The position numbers and the translations under genes are program-made. From NCBI GenBank assembly GCA_021383565.1, contig CP079699.1:1798001-1862000 (forward strand): DNA of 64,000 nt, in the 5' to 3' direction. The notes below the pieces were generated by a model. The model did no database searches. It was not told the origin of the DNA and worked only from the letters and a program-made list of their open reading frames with translations. Below, in pieces: positions 24,964 through 33,924 of this stretch (positions within the stretch are counted from its first letter, which is position 1; each line of letters begins with the position of its first letter). This DNA comes from Levilactobacillus brevis. GTDB lineage: Bacteria; Bacillota; Bacilli; Lactobacillales; Lactobacillaceae.

Positions 24964-26538
24964 TTAGTGACGTTCCTGATTACCGGCTGCTGCATCGGCT
25001 GTCATCTGCTTAGCACTCCGGTGAAGTTCGTAAACGGTCCAAGCCAGTAAGACAATAATCGCGAGATTCAAGCCCCAGGCAATGACCGTTGCCATTGTGG
25101 TGTCACTGGCCGATGGCGTATTGCCGAAGAAAGCTAAGATAGAAGCCGGCATGTTGTACAGGTTCAAGCCCGTCAATAGAAGAACGGAGAACCAGCCGAG
25201 CCCCTTAATCCACCAGGAGTTCTTGAAACGCTGGCCCATTTCCAGCTTGCTATCCGTCATCATCAGCAACGGTAACATGGAGAATGGTAAGGCGAAGGCT
25301 AAGAAGACTTGCGAGTTGTTCATCAAATCATTCAACGCGGTGTGTTCATCGATCGCACTCTTACCGCTGGTTAACATGACACAGATCAGCACCGGAATAA
25401 CCGAAATCAACCGGGTGACTAACCGCCGTAACCACAGTGGCATCCGCATGTGGACGAACCCTTCCATGATGACCTGACCCGTTAAGGTCCCGGTGATGGT
25501 TGAGTTTTGCCCTGAAGCCAGTAAGGCGACCGCAAACAAAGTTGACAAGACCCCGGTCTTAGCGACACCGGCCAGTAAGCCATTGCTCATGGTGCTGGTA
25601 TCGGATAAGGCTTGGAACAGACCGAAGAAGGAAGGATCCTTAACTGTCCCACTCTTGAAGACAGCCACCCCCATGATCAACAGTAAAGCGTTGACGAAGA
25701 AGGCCAAGGTCAGTTGAATGTTGGAGTCGAGGCTGGCGAACTTAACGGTCCGCGCAACATCGTCCTCATCCTTATGGTTGATCTGCCGCGTTTGTGAAAT
25801 CGCCGAGTGGAGATACAGGTTATGTGGCATAACCGTCGCCCCGATGATCCCTAAGGCCCCACTGATTGGCGTTTGACCGCCAACCGTTGGCGAGGACGCA
25901 ATCGTCTTGGCGTTTGGAATCAAGCCGGCAAAGACACCGGCCCAGTCTGGCTTAGATAAGGCTACTTGGTAGGCGAAGACGAAGAGAATGACCAGAATCA
26001 AGCAAACCACGATGGCTTCGATCTTCCGGAATCCAATCTTGGTCAACAGTAATAAGAGCAAAACATCGAAAACCGTGATAAATACGGCGATGACCAATGG
26101 AATGTGGAAGAGTAGGTACAGCGCAATCGCCGCCCCAATAACTTCGGCAATATCCGTGGCCATGATAGCAAATTCCGTCATGATCCACAGGACAATCCCT
26201 AACGACTTACTGGTCCGGGCCCGAATAGCTTGGGCTAGATCCATCTGACTCACGATGCCAAGTTTAGCCGCCATGTATTGCAGTAACATCGCGATCAAAC
26301 TTGAAATCAAGATAATGGACATTAAGAGATACTGGAAGTTTTGCCCACCGGTAATGGATGTTGACCAGTTCCCGGGATCCATGTATCCCACGGCAACCAG
26401 CGCACCAGGCCCGGAATACATAAACAGCGCCTTCCAAAAACTAATATTCTTGGGAACTGCCACCGTACCGTTAATTTCTTCTAGCGAACGGCCGTTGGCA
26501 TATTCAATCAATTTGTGCTTCTTAACATTATCGCTCAT
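24964..26538 (-). CDS. mntH: Nramp-family Mn(II)/proton symporter
   Basis: This 524-residue transporter imports Mn2+ (also Fe2+) with protons. It has the Nramp metal-site motif D-P-G-N-W in helix 1 (about residue 54) and M-P-H-N-L-Y-L-H-S in helix 6 (about 267), and eleven or so helices. ATG 26538 is chosen for the strong AGGAGG just upstream; the track-style longer start at 26577 has none. A TTTAGG-N4-CTTAACT site lies 73-94 bases before the start, matched by one before the divergent regulator gene. Confidence 0.95.
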   Translation of the reverse strand: MSDNVKKHKLIEYANGRSLEEINGTVAVPKNISFWKALFMYSGPGALVAVGYMDPGNWSTSITGGQNFQYLLMSIILISSLIAMLLQYMAAKLGIVSQMDLAQAIRARTSKSLGIVLWIMTEFAIMATDIAEVIGAAIALYLLFHIPLVIAVFITVFDVLLLLLLTKIGFRKIEAIVVCLILVILFVFAYQVALSKPDWAGVFAGLIPNAKTIASSPTVGGQTPISGALGIIGATVMPHNLYLHSAISQTRQINHKDEDDVARTVKFASLDSNIQLTLAFFVNALLLIMGVAVFKSGTVKDPSFFGLFQALSDTSTMSNGLLAGVAKTGVLSTLFAVALLASGQNSTITGTLTGQVIMEGFVHMRMPLWLRRLVTRLISVIPVLICVMLTSGKSAIDEHTALNDLMNNSQVFLAFALPFSMLPLLMMTDSKLEMGQRFKNSWWIKGLGWFSVLLLTGLNLYNMPASILAFFGNTPSASDTTMATVIAWGLNLAIIVLLAWTVYELHRSAKQMTADAAAGNQERH

Positions 26539-26610
26539 GTTAAAAGCCTCCTCCTCGAAAATTCTAACCGGGATCATTGTACCGTAAAAGTTAGTCCTTG
26601 CAAATACTTT

Positions 26611-26632
26611 TTTAGGCCCACTTAACTTTAAA
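26611..26632. promoter_or_regulatory. Candidate MntR-type operator (mntH side)
   Basis: TTTAGGCCCACTTAACT is the same TTTAGG-N4-CTTAACT pattern as at 26893-26909. It resembles DtxR/MntR boxes (TTAGG...CCTAA). Confidence 0.5.
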
Positions 26633-26892
26633 ATATGAATAAATTAAGAAAATTTCGTGATTGTTAAGCGGTTACATTCCCATGGATTTAGCCTTCTCAC
26701 TTGTGAAGCTGTCTTTTCTAATCCAACGAAAAGTTTTTTTGACTTCCTTAACATCCAATCGACTAAATGCCCACAAATCAACGTTTTGTCTACAAAATAT
26801 ACTAAACTTTCATAGCCGCCAATCTGACCAAATTCAGAAAAAGTTGCAAGATAGCCCCGCATCCACTAAAATTCATATTTGGAAATATATTT

Positions 26893-26909
26893 TTTAGGGG
26901 ACCTTAACT
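26893..26909. promoter_or_regulatory. Candidate MntR-type operator (regulator side)
   Basis: TTTAGGGGACCTTAACT lies 30-46 bases before the regulator start and repeats the motif seen before mntH, including orientation. Confidence 0.5.
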
Positions 26910-26938
26910 ATTTTTCAAATCACTGGGGAGTTGATGAG

Positions 26939-27601
26939 ATGTTACATCATCGGAATACTTATTTAAAAATCATTGCCGAGTGCAGCTTTGCCCGGCCCCG
27001 CGTCAGCAATAAACAAATTATCCACTTTGCCGCGGTGACCCCGGCCACCGTCACCGAGATGACCCGGTCGCTCCAAGCGGCCGGGCTGGTCAACCGGCGG
27101 CGGTACACCGGCGTAACCCTCACGGCCGCGGGTCAGCGACTGGCGAGTCAGCTCCTGCACCACTACCGGCTCTGCGAGACCTTTCTCGTGCGAAAACTCC
27201 AGCTACCACTGGCTGCCGTGCCCGACCAGGCCTGGGCCATGGCGAATACATTGACGCCGGAGACCGCCCTAGCCTTGAAACAGTACCTGGCTGACCCCCA
27301 GCGTAGCCCCTTTGGTGGTCTAACCGACCCGGATAGCCTACTTGACGACCACCAGATCCAACGGCTCAGTACCGTCACGGCCCCGACAACCGTGATTCTA
27401 GAAAGCTACTTGGAGACGGCCTCATTGGTCGACTACCTGCAGCATCTCGCCTTACCATTAGGCGTGCCGCTTCACGTGACCAAGTACGATGCGAGCCTGA
27501 ATTTATTCTATTTAGAAGACGCAGACCATCATGAGATTACCGTCAATGACCAGGCGGCCGACTACATCTACGCTAAAGTTGATACCCTAAAAAAGGCGTG
27601 A
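26939..27601 (+). CDS. DtxR/MntR-like regulator with degenerate metal site
   Basis: The 220-residue protein has a winged helix (about 1-62: V-T-P-A-T-V-T-E-M-T-R-S-L-Q-A-A-G-L-V), a dimerisation region (65-130) and a C-terminal FeoA/SH3-like domain (about 145-220). Aligned from memory with B. subtilis MntR, ligand positions H77, E99, E102 and H103 read Tyr, Trp, Ala and Asn, and the N-terminal acids are also absent. It is divergent from mntH with shared operator-like sites, so it probably controls mntH, but perhaps not through the classical metal centre. ATG 26939 is preferred for the GGGGAG upstream. Confidence 0.75.
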   Translation: MLHHRNTYLKIIAECSFARPRVSNKQIIHFAAVTPATVTEMTRSLQAAGLVNRRRYTGVTLTAAGQRLASQLLHHYRLCETFLVRKLQLPLAAVPDQAWAMANTLTPETALALKQYLADPQRSPFGGLTDPDSLLDDHQIQRLSTVTAPTTVILESYLETASLVDYLQHLALPLGVPLHVTKYDASLNLFYLEDADHHEITVNDQAADYIYAKVDTLKKA

Positions 27602-27623
27602 GCTCACTGCTCACGCCTTTCAG
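27590..27623 (+). terminator. Rho-independent terminator overlapping the regulator stop
   Basis: AAAGGCGTGAGC pairs with GCTCACGCCTTT; the left arm includes the last codons and the stop. Confidence 0.85.
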
Positions 27624-27728
27624 AGGATGCGATTATTTAAGTCCGTATTCCGGTCGCCAGTCAGTGAATTCTAGACGTTCACTGACGCCCACAGTGGCCG
27701 ACGCGGAGAAATCATTTTTTGTTGGTGA

Positions 27729-29189
27729 CTAAGCTCCTTGGCCCTCACGACCTGGTTCGGCCATGGTTGCGGCGGAAGCACTGCTGTCATCAGTGGATGG
27801 CAACCGCTTCAAGCCCACGCCCGTGAAACCACTGAGGATGGAGAAGATCGGTGACAACAGACTGAAGAAGCAGAATGGCAGGTAAGCCAGCGTGGAAACG
27901 CCCAACGTGTTGGCGGCAAAGACGGCAGCAACCCCCCAAGGAACCAGGTAGTTGATGACGGTCCCACCATCTTCAAGGACCCGACTCAAGGCTAAGTTGT
28001 CTAAACCTAGTTCGTTAAAGGTCTGTTTGAAGGCCTTCCCAGGTAAGATGACGGACAGGTACTGTTCCCCAACGAAGATGTTGACCCCAATCCCGGAGAG
28101 AACGGCGGCTGTAACCACGGAACCGGTATTCTTCAACCGTTGAGCCAGTGGTACCATGGCCGTCTGGATGATGTTGAATTTCATCAACAGACCACCTAAG
28201 GTCAGCGTCAGGATAATCAGCGAAACGGTGGACATCATGGCGCTAATTCCGCCACGCGTCAGTAAGGCGTCGACACTGGCGTTCCCGGTCTTGGAAACGA
28301 AGCCAGATTCAATCATCGTGGCAACACTGCTGAGTGACGTGCTAGGCTTTTCGATAAATAACATCACAATCCCTAATCCAACGTTGAGTAATAACGTGGC
28401 GATAGCTGGAATCTTCCGCCATGCGCAGACGAACATCAGAATGATGGGTAAAGCGGCCCACCAAGTGATGGAGAAGTTACCATTCAATGTGGCAATCGTC
28501 TTGTTAATCTTGCCCAATGCGTTGGCGTCAGAAGAACCGGTGCCCATGAAGAAGTACAGTACCAGCGATACCAAGAAAGCAGGAATCGTCGACCACATCA
28601 GGTTCTTGATGTGGGCAAATAATTCGGATTCGGCGATGGCCGACGCCAAGTTGGTGGAGTCGGACAGTGGTGACGTCTTGTCCCCGAAGATGGCTCCGGA
28701 GATGATGGCCCCGGCAACCAGTGCGGGGTTGAAGCCCATCGTGGTCCCCATCCCGAACAGGGCAATCCCAATCGTGGAAATAATGGTGAAGGCACTCCCG
28801 ATAGACGTACCGACAATCGCACAGACCAGGAAGACGGACGGCACGAACCACTGCGCAGAAATCAAGTGGAACCCGAAGACCATCATGGATGGAATAATCC
28901 CAGCGGCAATCCAAACACTAATCAATGCCCCGATTAACAGGAAAATGAAGATAGGAATAATCCCCGTCTTGATGCCGTCGATAATCCCGCCGTGAATGTC
29001 ATCCCATTTGGCACCACGTAACTTAGCCCATAAGATAACCAACGCAATGACCAATAATACGGGAGTCATCGGGGATAAACCAAACTTGATAACGCCTAAT
29101 CCCATAACCAATAACATCACAATTAAGATAATCATGGCTTCGCCGAAACTAACCGGCTTCCAGTTTTGCTGACTGTTTTGTTCTTTCAT
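27729..29189 (-). CDS. nhaC: NhaC-family Na+/H+ antiporter or amino-acid carrier
   Basis: The 486-residue protein has about twelve hydrophobic helices and the family motif G-D-K-T-S-P-L-S-D-S-T near residue 168. NhaC proteins exchange Na+ for H+ or for organic acids (the malate-lactate antiporter MleN is one). A T-box with a probable tyrosine specifier controls it, arguing for a role in tyrosine uptake or tyrosine decarboxylation rather than housekeeping sodium balance. GAGGAG precedes ATG 29189. Confidence 0.88.
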   Translation of the reverse strand: MKEQNSQQNWKPVSFGEAMIILIVMLLVMGLGVIKFGLSPMTPVLLVIALVILWAKLRGAKWDDIHGGIIDGIKTGIIPIFIFLLIGALISVWIAAGIIPSMMVFGFHLISAQWFVPSVFLVCAIVGTSIGSAFTIISTIGIALFGMGTTMGFNPALVAGAIISGAIFGDKTSPLSDSTNLASAIAESELFAHIKNLMWSTIPAFLVSLVLYFFMGTGSSDANALGKINKTIATLNGNFSITWWAALPIILMFVCAWRKIPAIATLLLNVGLGIVMLFIEKPSTSLSSVATMIESGFVSKTGNASVDALLTRGGISAMMSTVSLIILTLTLGGLLMKFNIIQTAMVPLAQRLKNTGSVVTAAVLSGIGVNIFVGEQYLSVILPGKAFKQTFNELGLDNLALSRVLEDGGTVINYLVPWGVAAVFAANTLGVSTLAYLPFCFFSLLSPIFSILSGFTGVGLKRLPSTDDSSASAATMAEPGREGQGA

Positions 29190-29225
29190 AGAAATCGCTC
29201 CTCTTGTTTATGCCTAGATTATGTA

Positions 29226-29480
29226 CAAAAAAATCGCCCCCGCTGCAATCAACATTGCAACAGGGACGATTTAGACTTCAACCGTGGTACCACCCAGCTT
29301 GAGCCACTGGTTCTAGACCCAGTAACTCCACTCACTAGATGGTAACGGCTCTAGTTATTCTCCGCCTGCCGAAGCAGGACATTCCACTGTATTTCGTCGT
29401 AATCACCCTGATCGGTTCGCAGCAACCACCGACTTTCTGACACCCAGATGACACGCTACTTGGTAATGGAAATTAGCGTT
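29226..29480 (-). promoter_or_regulatory. T-box riboswitch, probable tyrosine specifier (UAC)
   Basis: On the minus strand the leader has a stem I apical part (GGTTGCTGCGAACC), the specifier region G-A-A-A-TAC-A with TAC at 29391-29389, the T-box GGGTGGTACCACGG (29295-29282) and a terminator (29272-29226; AAATCGTCCC... with ...GGGGGCGATTT and T7). Uncharged tRNA would pair with both regions and prevent termination. Specifier reading is by pattern; the second T-box in this window has the same GAA-N-specifier-A spacing. Confidence 0.9.
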
Positions 29481-29542
29481 CGTTATTTGATTGATTTGAT
29501 AATAGCACGATGAGAAAAGGGCGTCAACCTTTAATCCAAAAC

Positions 29543-30070
29543 TTATTTAAACGACGCGGGGTATTCGAGCATCCCCCCGACCCGAGCCAAAGCCCCAGCC
29601 GTCAGCGGTTTAATCAGGTGACTACCCATCGGTACCGCCAGGCTATTATGAATTGAAAAATCTTCCGCCATGACGTAGCCACGGCTCCCAAAGAAATTCA
29701 TGTCGCCGACTACGCTAACGGCGGCAAAGCCGGCCAACCGAGCCCGGGCTTCCAATTCACTCAGCAGTTGACTGCCGATAGCTTGCCCCTGCCAGGTTGG
29801 ATCCACTGCCAGTGACGCCAGCGCAAGGATCGTCGTATGCCGATTTCCCCGAACGGTGACGGGACTCAATAGGCCATGGCCGACCACCTCATCAATCTTG
29901 GGCTTGGCCACAACCTCTAGGCTGGGTTGATAATCGTAGGTTGACCGCAGCCGATGAACCAAGTTACCCGCAGTTCCCGCAGTTGCTTGGGCGGGCGTAA
30001 AGGCTGCCGTAACCAATTGGTCTACCTGGTGGTAATCTTCTGGTTGGATGGTTTCAAAGCTTAAATTCAA
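29543..30070 (-). CDS. GNAT-family N-acetyltransferase
   Basis: The 175-residue protein has the acetyl-CoA-binding motif A-V-D-P-T-W-Q-G-Q-A-I-G-S-Q-L-L (about 93-108; the Q/R-x-x-G-x-G/A type) and the following beta-bulge region F-A-A-V-S-V-V-G-D (about 119). It resembles the YhbS-like group. The acceptor is unknown. Transcription ends convergently toward nothing obvious; no partner gene is present. Confidence 0.85.
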   Translation of the reverse strand: MNLSFETIQPEDYHQVDQLVTAAFTPAQATAGTAGNLVHRLRSTYDYQPSLEVVAKPKIDEVVGHGLLSPVTVRGNRHTTILALASLAVDPTWQGQAIGSQLLSELEARARLAGFAAVSVVGDMNFFGSRGYVMAEDFSIHNSLAVPMGSHLIKPLTAGALARVGGMLEYPASFK

Positions 30071-30363
30071 TTCATTTACCTCTCATTTCCAAAGCGGTCT
30101 GCATCAATACTGTGCTATTATACACGACTCACCATTAAATGCGAAATTTTCGTTTGGCCTTAACGATGACCTAAGTAAATCTTAAAGAGTCCCTCGGTGC
30201 TTTTCAAGCCAGTCGCCCCCGCTCGCCCCAGAAAGTTTGGTCACCACCGTTTCATTCGACGAATCCGGGCGAACCTACACCCACTGATGATAAAAAATGA
30301 CTTGAAATTTGGCCGCAAAGTCCGTAAACTAGACAAAATCATTCAAGAATCGAGTTGAACCGC

Positions 30364-30753
30364 ATGACCTCCAAATTATTTTGGGCGATCATTTCAATCT
30401 TACTGTACGTGGCCTTCGTGGTCGTCGCCATCTTCACCAACATCATTGACCCACAGCAAGTGGGCCTGGAATGGACCATCTTCTGGTATTTCACCGCTGC
30501 TGGTCTCTGCTACTACTTTTACTTCAAGAACGTCAGTTACCGCGAAGTCATTTATTACGCCAAAAAACTAGGTTATCACAAGGATGACCTAGTCTCAATG
30601 GTGACTAAATTAAAGGAAACGCAGGACGTGCCCGACCCGGACCACCCGCGCCTCTTCAGTCCCTTTGCCAAGGTGCCGCTCAGCGTGGTCAATCAATTAA
30701 CCGACCAACTGGAAGCCCAGGCTAAGGCACAAGATATTCCCCGTTACCGCTAG
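30364..30753 (+). CDS. Small membrane protein of unknown function
   Basis: The 129-residue protein has two N-terminal membrane helices (about 4-26 and 37-55) and a soluble, charged C-terminal half with P-D-P-D-H-P-R-L-F-S-P near 95. The start is uncertain between ATG 30364 and TTG 30355, with only a weak GAG upstream. Its stop directly abuts the stop of the convergent reductase gene. The family is not recognised. Confidence 0.65.
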   Translation: MTSKLFWAIISILLYVAFVVVAIFTNIIDPQQVGLEWTIFWYFTAAGLCYYFYFKNVSYREVIYYAKKLGYHKDDLVSMVTKLKETQDVPDPDHPRLFSPFAKVPLSVVNQLTDQLEAQAKAQDIPRYR

Positions 30754-31617
30754 TTATTTACGGCTGGAGTAGCTTTGCGATTGTTTGAGCCAGGCCTCAT
30801 CGGCTGGATCGGGACCCACCCGTTTGCCGGCGTCTAGGTCACTGATGGCCCGCATCTCGTCTTCATCCAAGCCAAAGGCAAAGACGTCTCGGTTCTGTTG
30901 AATCCGTGCTTCATGGGTAGACTTAGGAATCACAATTTCTTCGCGTTGAATGTGCCAACGTAAAATAATTTGGGCAGCACTGACATCGTGGGCGGCGGCC
31001 AATTCGTTAATCACGGGATCGGTCAACGCGCTGTTCTTGCCCCCACCTAATGGACTCCAGGCTTCGTGCAAGATGCCCTGCGTCTCCAAGTAAGCGTGTA
31101 AGTCGTCTTCTTGGAAATACGGGTGCGTTTCGATCTGGTCGACCACGGGCTTCACCGTCGCCGTCTCCATCAGTTTCTCCAATTGCGCTTGATTGAAGTT
31201 GGAAACCCCGATATTCTTGATCTTACCAGCCTTGTACAGGTCTTCCATGGCCCGCCAACTTTCGGCGTAACCGGGAGCTGGCCAGTGAATCAAGAACATG
31301 TCCAGGTAGTCAAAGCCCAGCTTGTCCAGCGTGGTCTGAAAGGCCTTCTTGGTCTCGTCATAGCCGCGTTCACTGTTCCACAGTTTGGACGTGACGAAGA
31401 TGTCTTCACGCTTCACGCCGCTCTCGCGAATGGCTTCGCCGACCCACTGTTCATTGCCGTAATATGCAGCCGTGTCGATGTGACGATAGCCCGCAGCCAA
31501 CGCCCATTTGACGGCGTTCTTAGTATCTTCGGCGTTGTCGACTTGAAAGACGCCCAGACCAAGTTGGGGAATCCGGTTGCCGTTATTTAGAGGTAATTCA
31601 GGAATGTCATTATGCAA
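30754..31617 (-). CDS. Aldo/keto reductase
   Basis: The 287-residue TIM-barrel NADPH reductase shows the family signatures G-Y-R-H-I-D-T-A (residue 38 onward, catalytic Asp), Y-Y-G-N-E with catalytic Tyr, the catalytic Lys in V-T-S-K-L-W near 75 and the His in F-L-I-H-W near 107, plus I-P-K-S-T-H near 229 (cofactor binding). It resembles 2,5-diketo-gluconate/methylglyoxal reductases. TTG 31617 fits the AAAGGTGG ribosome site better than the GTG codons upstream. Confidence 0.93.
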   Translation of the reverse strand: MHNDIPELPLNNGNRIPQLGLGVFQVDNAEDTKNAVKWALAAGYRHIDTAAYYGNEQWVGEAIRESGVKREDIFVTSKLWNSERGYDETKKAFQTTLDKLGFDYLDMFLIHWPAPGYAESWRAMEDLYKAGKIKNIGVSNFNQAQLEKLMETATVKPVVDQIETHPYFQEDDLHAYLETQGILHEAWSPLGGGKNSALTDPVINELAAAHDVSAAQIILRWHIQREEIVIPKSTHEARIQQNRDVFAFGLDEDEMRAISDLDAGKRVGPDPADEAWLKQSQSYSSRK

Positions 31618-31822
31618 AATAAAAACCACCTTTCAAACTTAGTTCCACTACCATCATACAATATGCTGACCGTTTCCGCGGTAAGAAAGCAAGGAAATCG
31701 TAAAATTTAGGATTAAAATTTTCTTCTCCGGCCATTTTGCGTTAAGATGAAGAGTGTGGTAGTTTGTCGTTTCAGCGACAAGCTTGTTTTTTCACACCGT
31801 TTCTGACATGGAGGTTTTTCAG

Positions 31823-32437
31823 TTGAACAACCAAGAACCAAAATCACGCGTACAACGGTATAACTTTAATCAGGACCCTAATCGGCCTACCCGTCAACGG
31901 CCACGTAAGCCGCGACGCTGGTGGCCGTGGGTCATGACGCTATTAACGTTGGCCATCGCAATTCTGTTGGTCTTAGGCATCACTCACCATAACAAATCAG
32001 TCTCCAATACCGCTTCCTCCACGAGTAACAGTGCTTCACTCGTGGCCAAGGCTTCATCTGTCTCCGAGCAGAGTGCCTACGAGAGCTTCAAGAATAAGTA
32101 CGATGATTACAACGATAACGGCATTACCGTGACGCAAAAACAAAAGTTGCAGAACATCATTAACGACGAGTCGAACAGCGCCGTGCAGTCCCGGGAACAG
32201 AAACTCTTGGACCAAGCACAAACGAAGTCGTCGGCCACATCTAGTAGCAGCGCGGCCAGCTCATCGGAAAGTAGCCACAATCCGACGTCCTTTGATTCTG
32301 TACACACCTTCTCTTCTGTTGATGACGCCCAAAATTGGGCACAAGCCTCTAAGAATCAATGGCTGCAAGCGGGCTACACGACCTACACGATTACGTCGGA
32401 TGGTCAAGGAAATTACAATTTACAGTTTGTTCGTTAA
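31823..32437 (+). CDS. Single-pass membrane protein with Ser-rich extracellular region
   Basis: The 204-residue protein has a basic cytoplasmic N-terminus (R-P-T-R-Q-R-P-R-K-P-R-R), one membrane helix (about 34-55), a Ser/Thr-rich linker, a helical segment (Y-E-S-F-K-N-K-Y-D-D-Y to about 125), a second Ser-rich linker and a small C-terminal domain (V-D-D-A-Q-N-W-A...). TTG 31823 is the start because TGGAGG lies eight bases before it; the upstream ATG codons lack such a site. The family is not recognised; the layout is of a secreted-domain anchor protein. Confidence 0.75.
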   Translation: MNNQEPKSRVQRYNFNQDPNRPTRQRPRKPRRWWPWVMTLLTLAIAILLVLGITHHNKSVSNTASSTSNSASLVAKASSVSEQSAYESFKNKYDDYNDNGITVTQKQKLQNIINDESNSAVQSREQKLLDQAQTKSSATSSSSAASSSESSHNPTSFDSVHTFSSVDDAQNWAQASKNQWLQAGYTTYTITSDGQGNYNLQFVR

Positions 32438-32473
32438 ACGCGACGCTCTCCGGGGCGGACGCGTTTTTTTATG
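32436..32473 (+). terminator. Rho-independent terminator
   Basis: AACGCG...CGCGTT hairpin and T7 follow the stop of the membrane protein gene. Confidence 0.8.
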
Positions 32474-32573
32474 GCCTCGAGTGAGTCTTGGACCTAACTG
32501 GCAGCGACAACTGCTGACAAACACAGGCAACGAATTTCATCCAAAGATTGGTCGGAGAACACAGTTCGCTCAG

Positions 32574-33335
32574 TTATTGACGCTGATCATGCTTGGCGGC
32601 ATCCAACTGGTGTTGTAGATGGTCAACCTTCTCCGTGAGCGCGTCGATCTTCGTCAGCAGCTGGTCCAGATCCGCCTGTTCATGGTCTTCCTGTTGCGCG
32701 GCCACCCGCTGACTGCGGTCGGCCACAAAGCCACTGATGGTGCTCGTCAATAACCCAATAAAACCGATCCCACCAACCATCAGAACGCTCGCAATAATCT
32801 TGCCAAAGACCGTGTGAGGCGTCTCGTCACCGTAACCCACGGTGGTCGCCGTGGTCATCGCCCACCACAGTGAGTTAGCCAGACTCTGCTTTTCCGTGAG
32901 TGAGAAGAGAAAGGCGCTGAGAACGATGATGCTAACACTGATGGAGAAAAGATAAATGAAGCCGGTTTTATAGATAAACTGATGGTAGGCGCGGGTCCAT
33001 TTGCTATTAATCCGTAAATGCCAAAACAGGTGGTGGTAGCGAATCAGCCGCACGAGACGACCCAACCGGAAGAACGCGAAGACCGGATGGAGTGGAATAA
33101 TTCCCAGCAAATCGAAGGCCGACTGAATCAGAAAAATCTTACGGTCTGGTGCTAGGATGAGGCGACTAAAATAGTCAATGGCAAACACCGCCAACAACCC
33201 ATTAATCAGGGTTAATTCCAGGGTACGATCGCCCCAATCCATTAACAGCAAACTCACCAAGATAATCGACAATAGCGTTAACAGTGTGATGCCCACATGA
33301 TAGGCCATCAATCGGTAAGCTTTACGTTTAGCCAT
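32574..33335 (-). CDS. Voltage-gated-type potassium channel
   Basis: The 253-residue protein has six membrane helices: an S4-like segment with arginines every third or fourth residue (R-L-G-R-L-V-R-L-I-R, about 98-107) and a pore loop with the selectivity filter T-V-G-Y-G-D near 180. The C-terminus (about 220-250) is a heptad-rich coiled coil (L-L-T-K-I-D-A-L-T-E-K-V-D-H-L) for tetramer assembly. ATG 33335 with GAGGAG upstream is the true start; the open frame extends 82 codons further into the composite repeat, which is not coding. Confidence 0.9.
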   Translation of the reverse strand: MAKRKAYRLMAYHVGITLLTLLSIILVSLLLMDWGDRTLELTLINGLLAVFAIDYFSRLILAPDRKIFLIQSAFDLLGIIPLHPVFAFFRLGRLVRLIRYHHLFWHLRINSKWTRAYHQFIYKTGFIYLFSISVSIIVLSAFLFSLTEKQSLANSLWWAMTTATTVGYGDETPHTVFGKIIASVLMVGGIGFIGLLTSTISGFVADRSQRVAAQQEDHEQADLDQLLTKIDALTEKVDHLQHQLDAAKHDQRQ

Positions 33336-33368
33336 GTTACTCCTCTCCCCGTTTACAATTATCTTCAA

Positions 33369-33924
33369 CTGCAAGCTGAAAGCTAAAAAACAGCTAGAAT
33401 CCGTAGTGTGATAAGGATAACGCCCACTATAATAGGGTAGCCGCGCGCTGACCGCCTTACCGTTCGCCAAATTTGGTCTGGATCGCGGTGGGAAGGATCG
33501 GGAAAAGCCAAAGGACGGTCTTTTCCCTCGCTTTGAGCCGTCAGCCCGCGTCTCAAAGACGCCATTTTCCAAGTAGAACACTTGGAAAATCCCACGGCTG
33601 AGACCAAATTTGACTCACTCACGGCTGCGTGAAGGGTATCCAATTAAACTGGCTGAACGTTGCCACGCCAACGATTTCACCCGTTTAGTAGCTTTCAACC
33701 ATCGTAACCGGAGGCAGCCAGAGATGGTGGTAGCCGTGACAGCGGTGTTAGCTGAGCATCAGCTTACAGCGCGGGACGTGTTTGGAGACTGGTGGATTTT
33801 GCTAGGCTTCAAACCGAATCGGAGGACCGCTTCTCAAGCCGCAGGCGGTGGTGATGACTCGTTTAATGGCGGTAAACCTTGCCAGTTGGGGACAGGAGCG
33901 TGTTCGTAAACTTTCAACCTTTAG
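33369..33924 (-). repeat. Composite MITE-like repeat, copy 3 (reverse), with 7-bp duplication
   Basis: The 556-base element ends CTGCAAGCTGAAAG (33369) and CTTTCAACCTTTAG (33924), an imperfect inverted pair. It is flanked by TCTTCAA on both sides (33362-33368 and 33925-33931), a perfect 7-bp target-site duplication. It contains a cloverleaf repeat (33454-33626) and no credible ORF. Confidence 0.85.
33454..33626 (+). repeat. Cloverleaf-type dispersed repeat, complete copy
   Basis: The outer stem CAAATTTGGTCT (33468-33479) pairs with AGACCAAATTTG (33601-33612). Inner hairpins are GGGAAAAG/CTTTTCCC, CTTTGAG/CTCAAAG and ATTTTCCAAG/CTTGGAAAAT. It lies within the composite element. Confidence 0.85.

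Noticed and set aside
25082-25477. 131-codon ORF opposite mntH
   Set aside because: Antisense shadow of a clear Nramp gene.
28156-28995. 279-codon ORF opposite nhaC
   Set aside because: It is the mirror of a membrane protein gene with biased codon use; low complexity and no family resemblance.
33336-33581. N-terminal extension of the potassium channel frame
   Set aside because: The extra 82 codons lie in the composite repeat and the AGGAG-type ribosome site is directly before ATG 33335.
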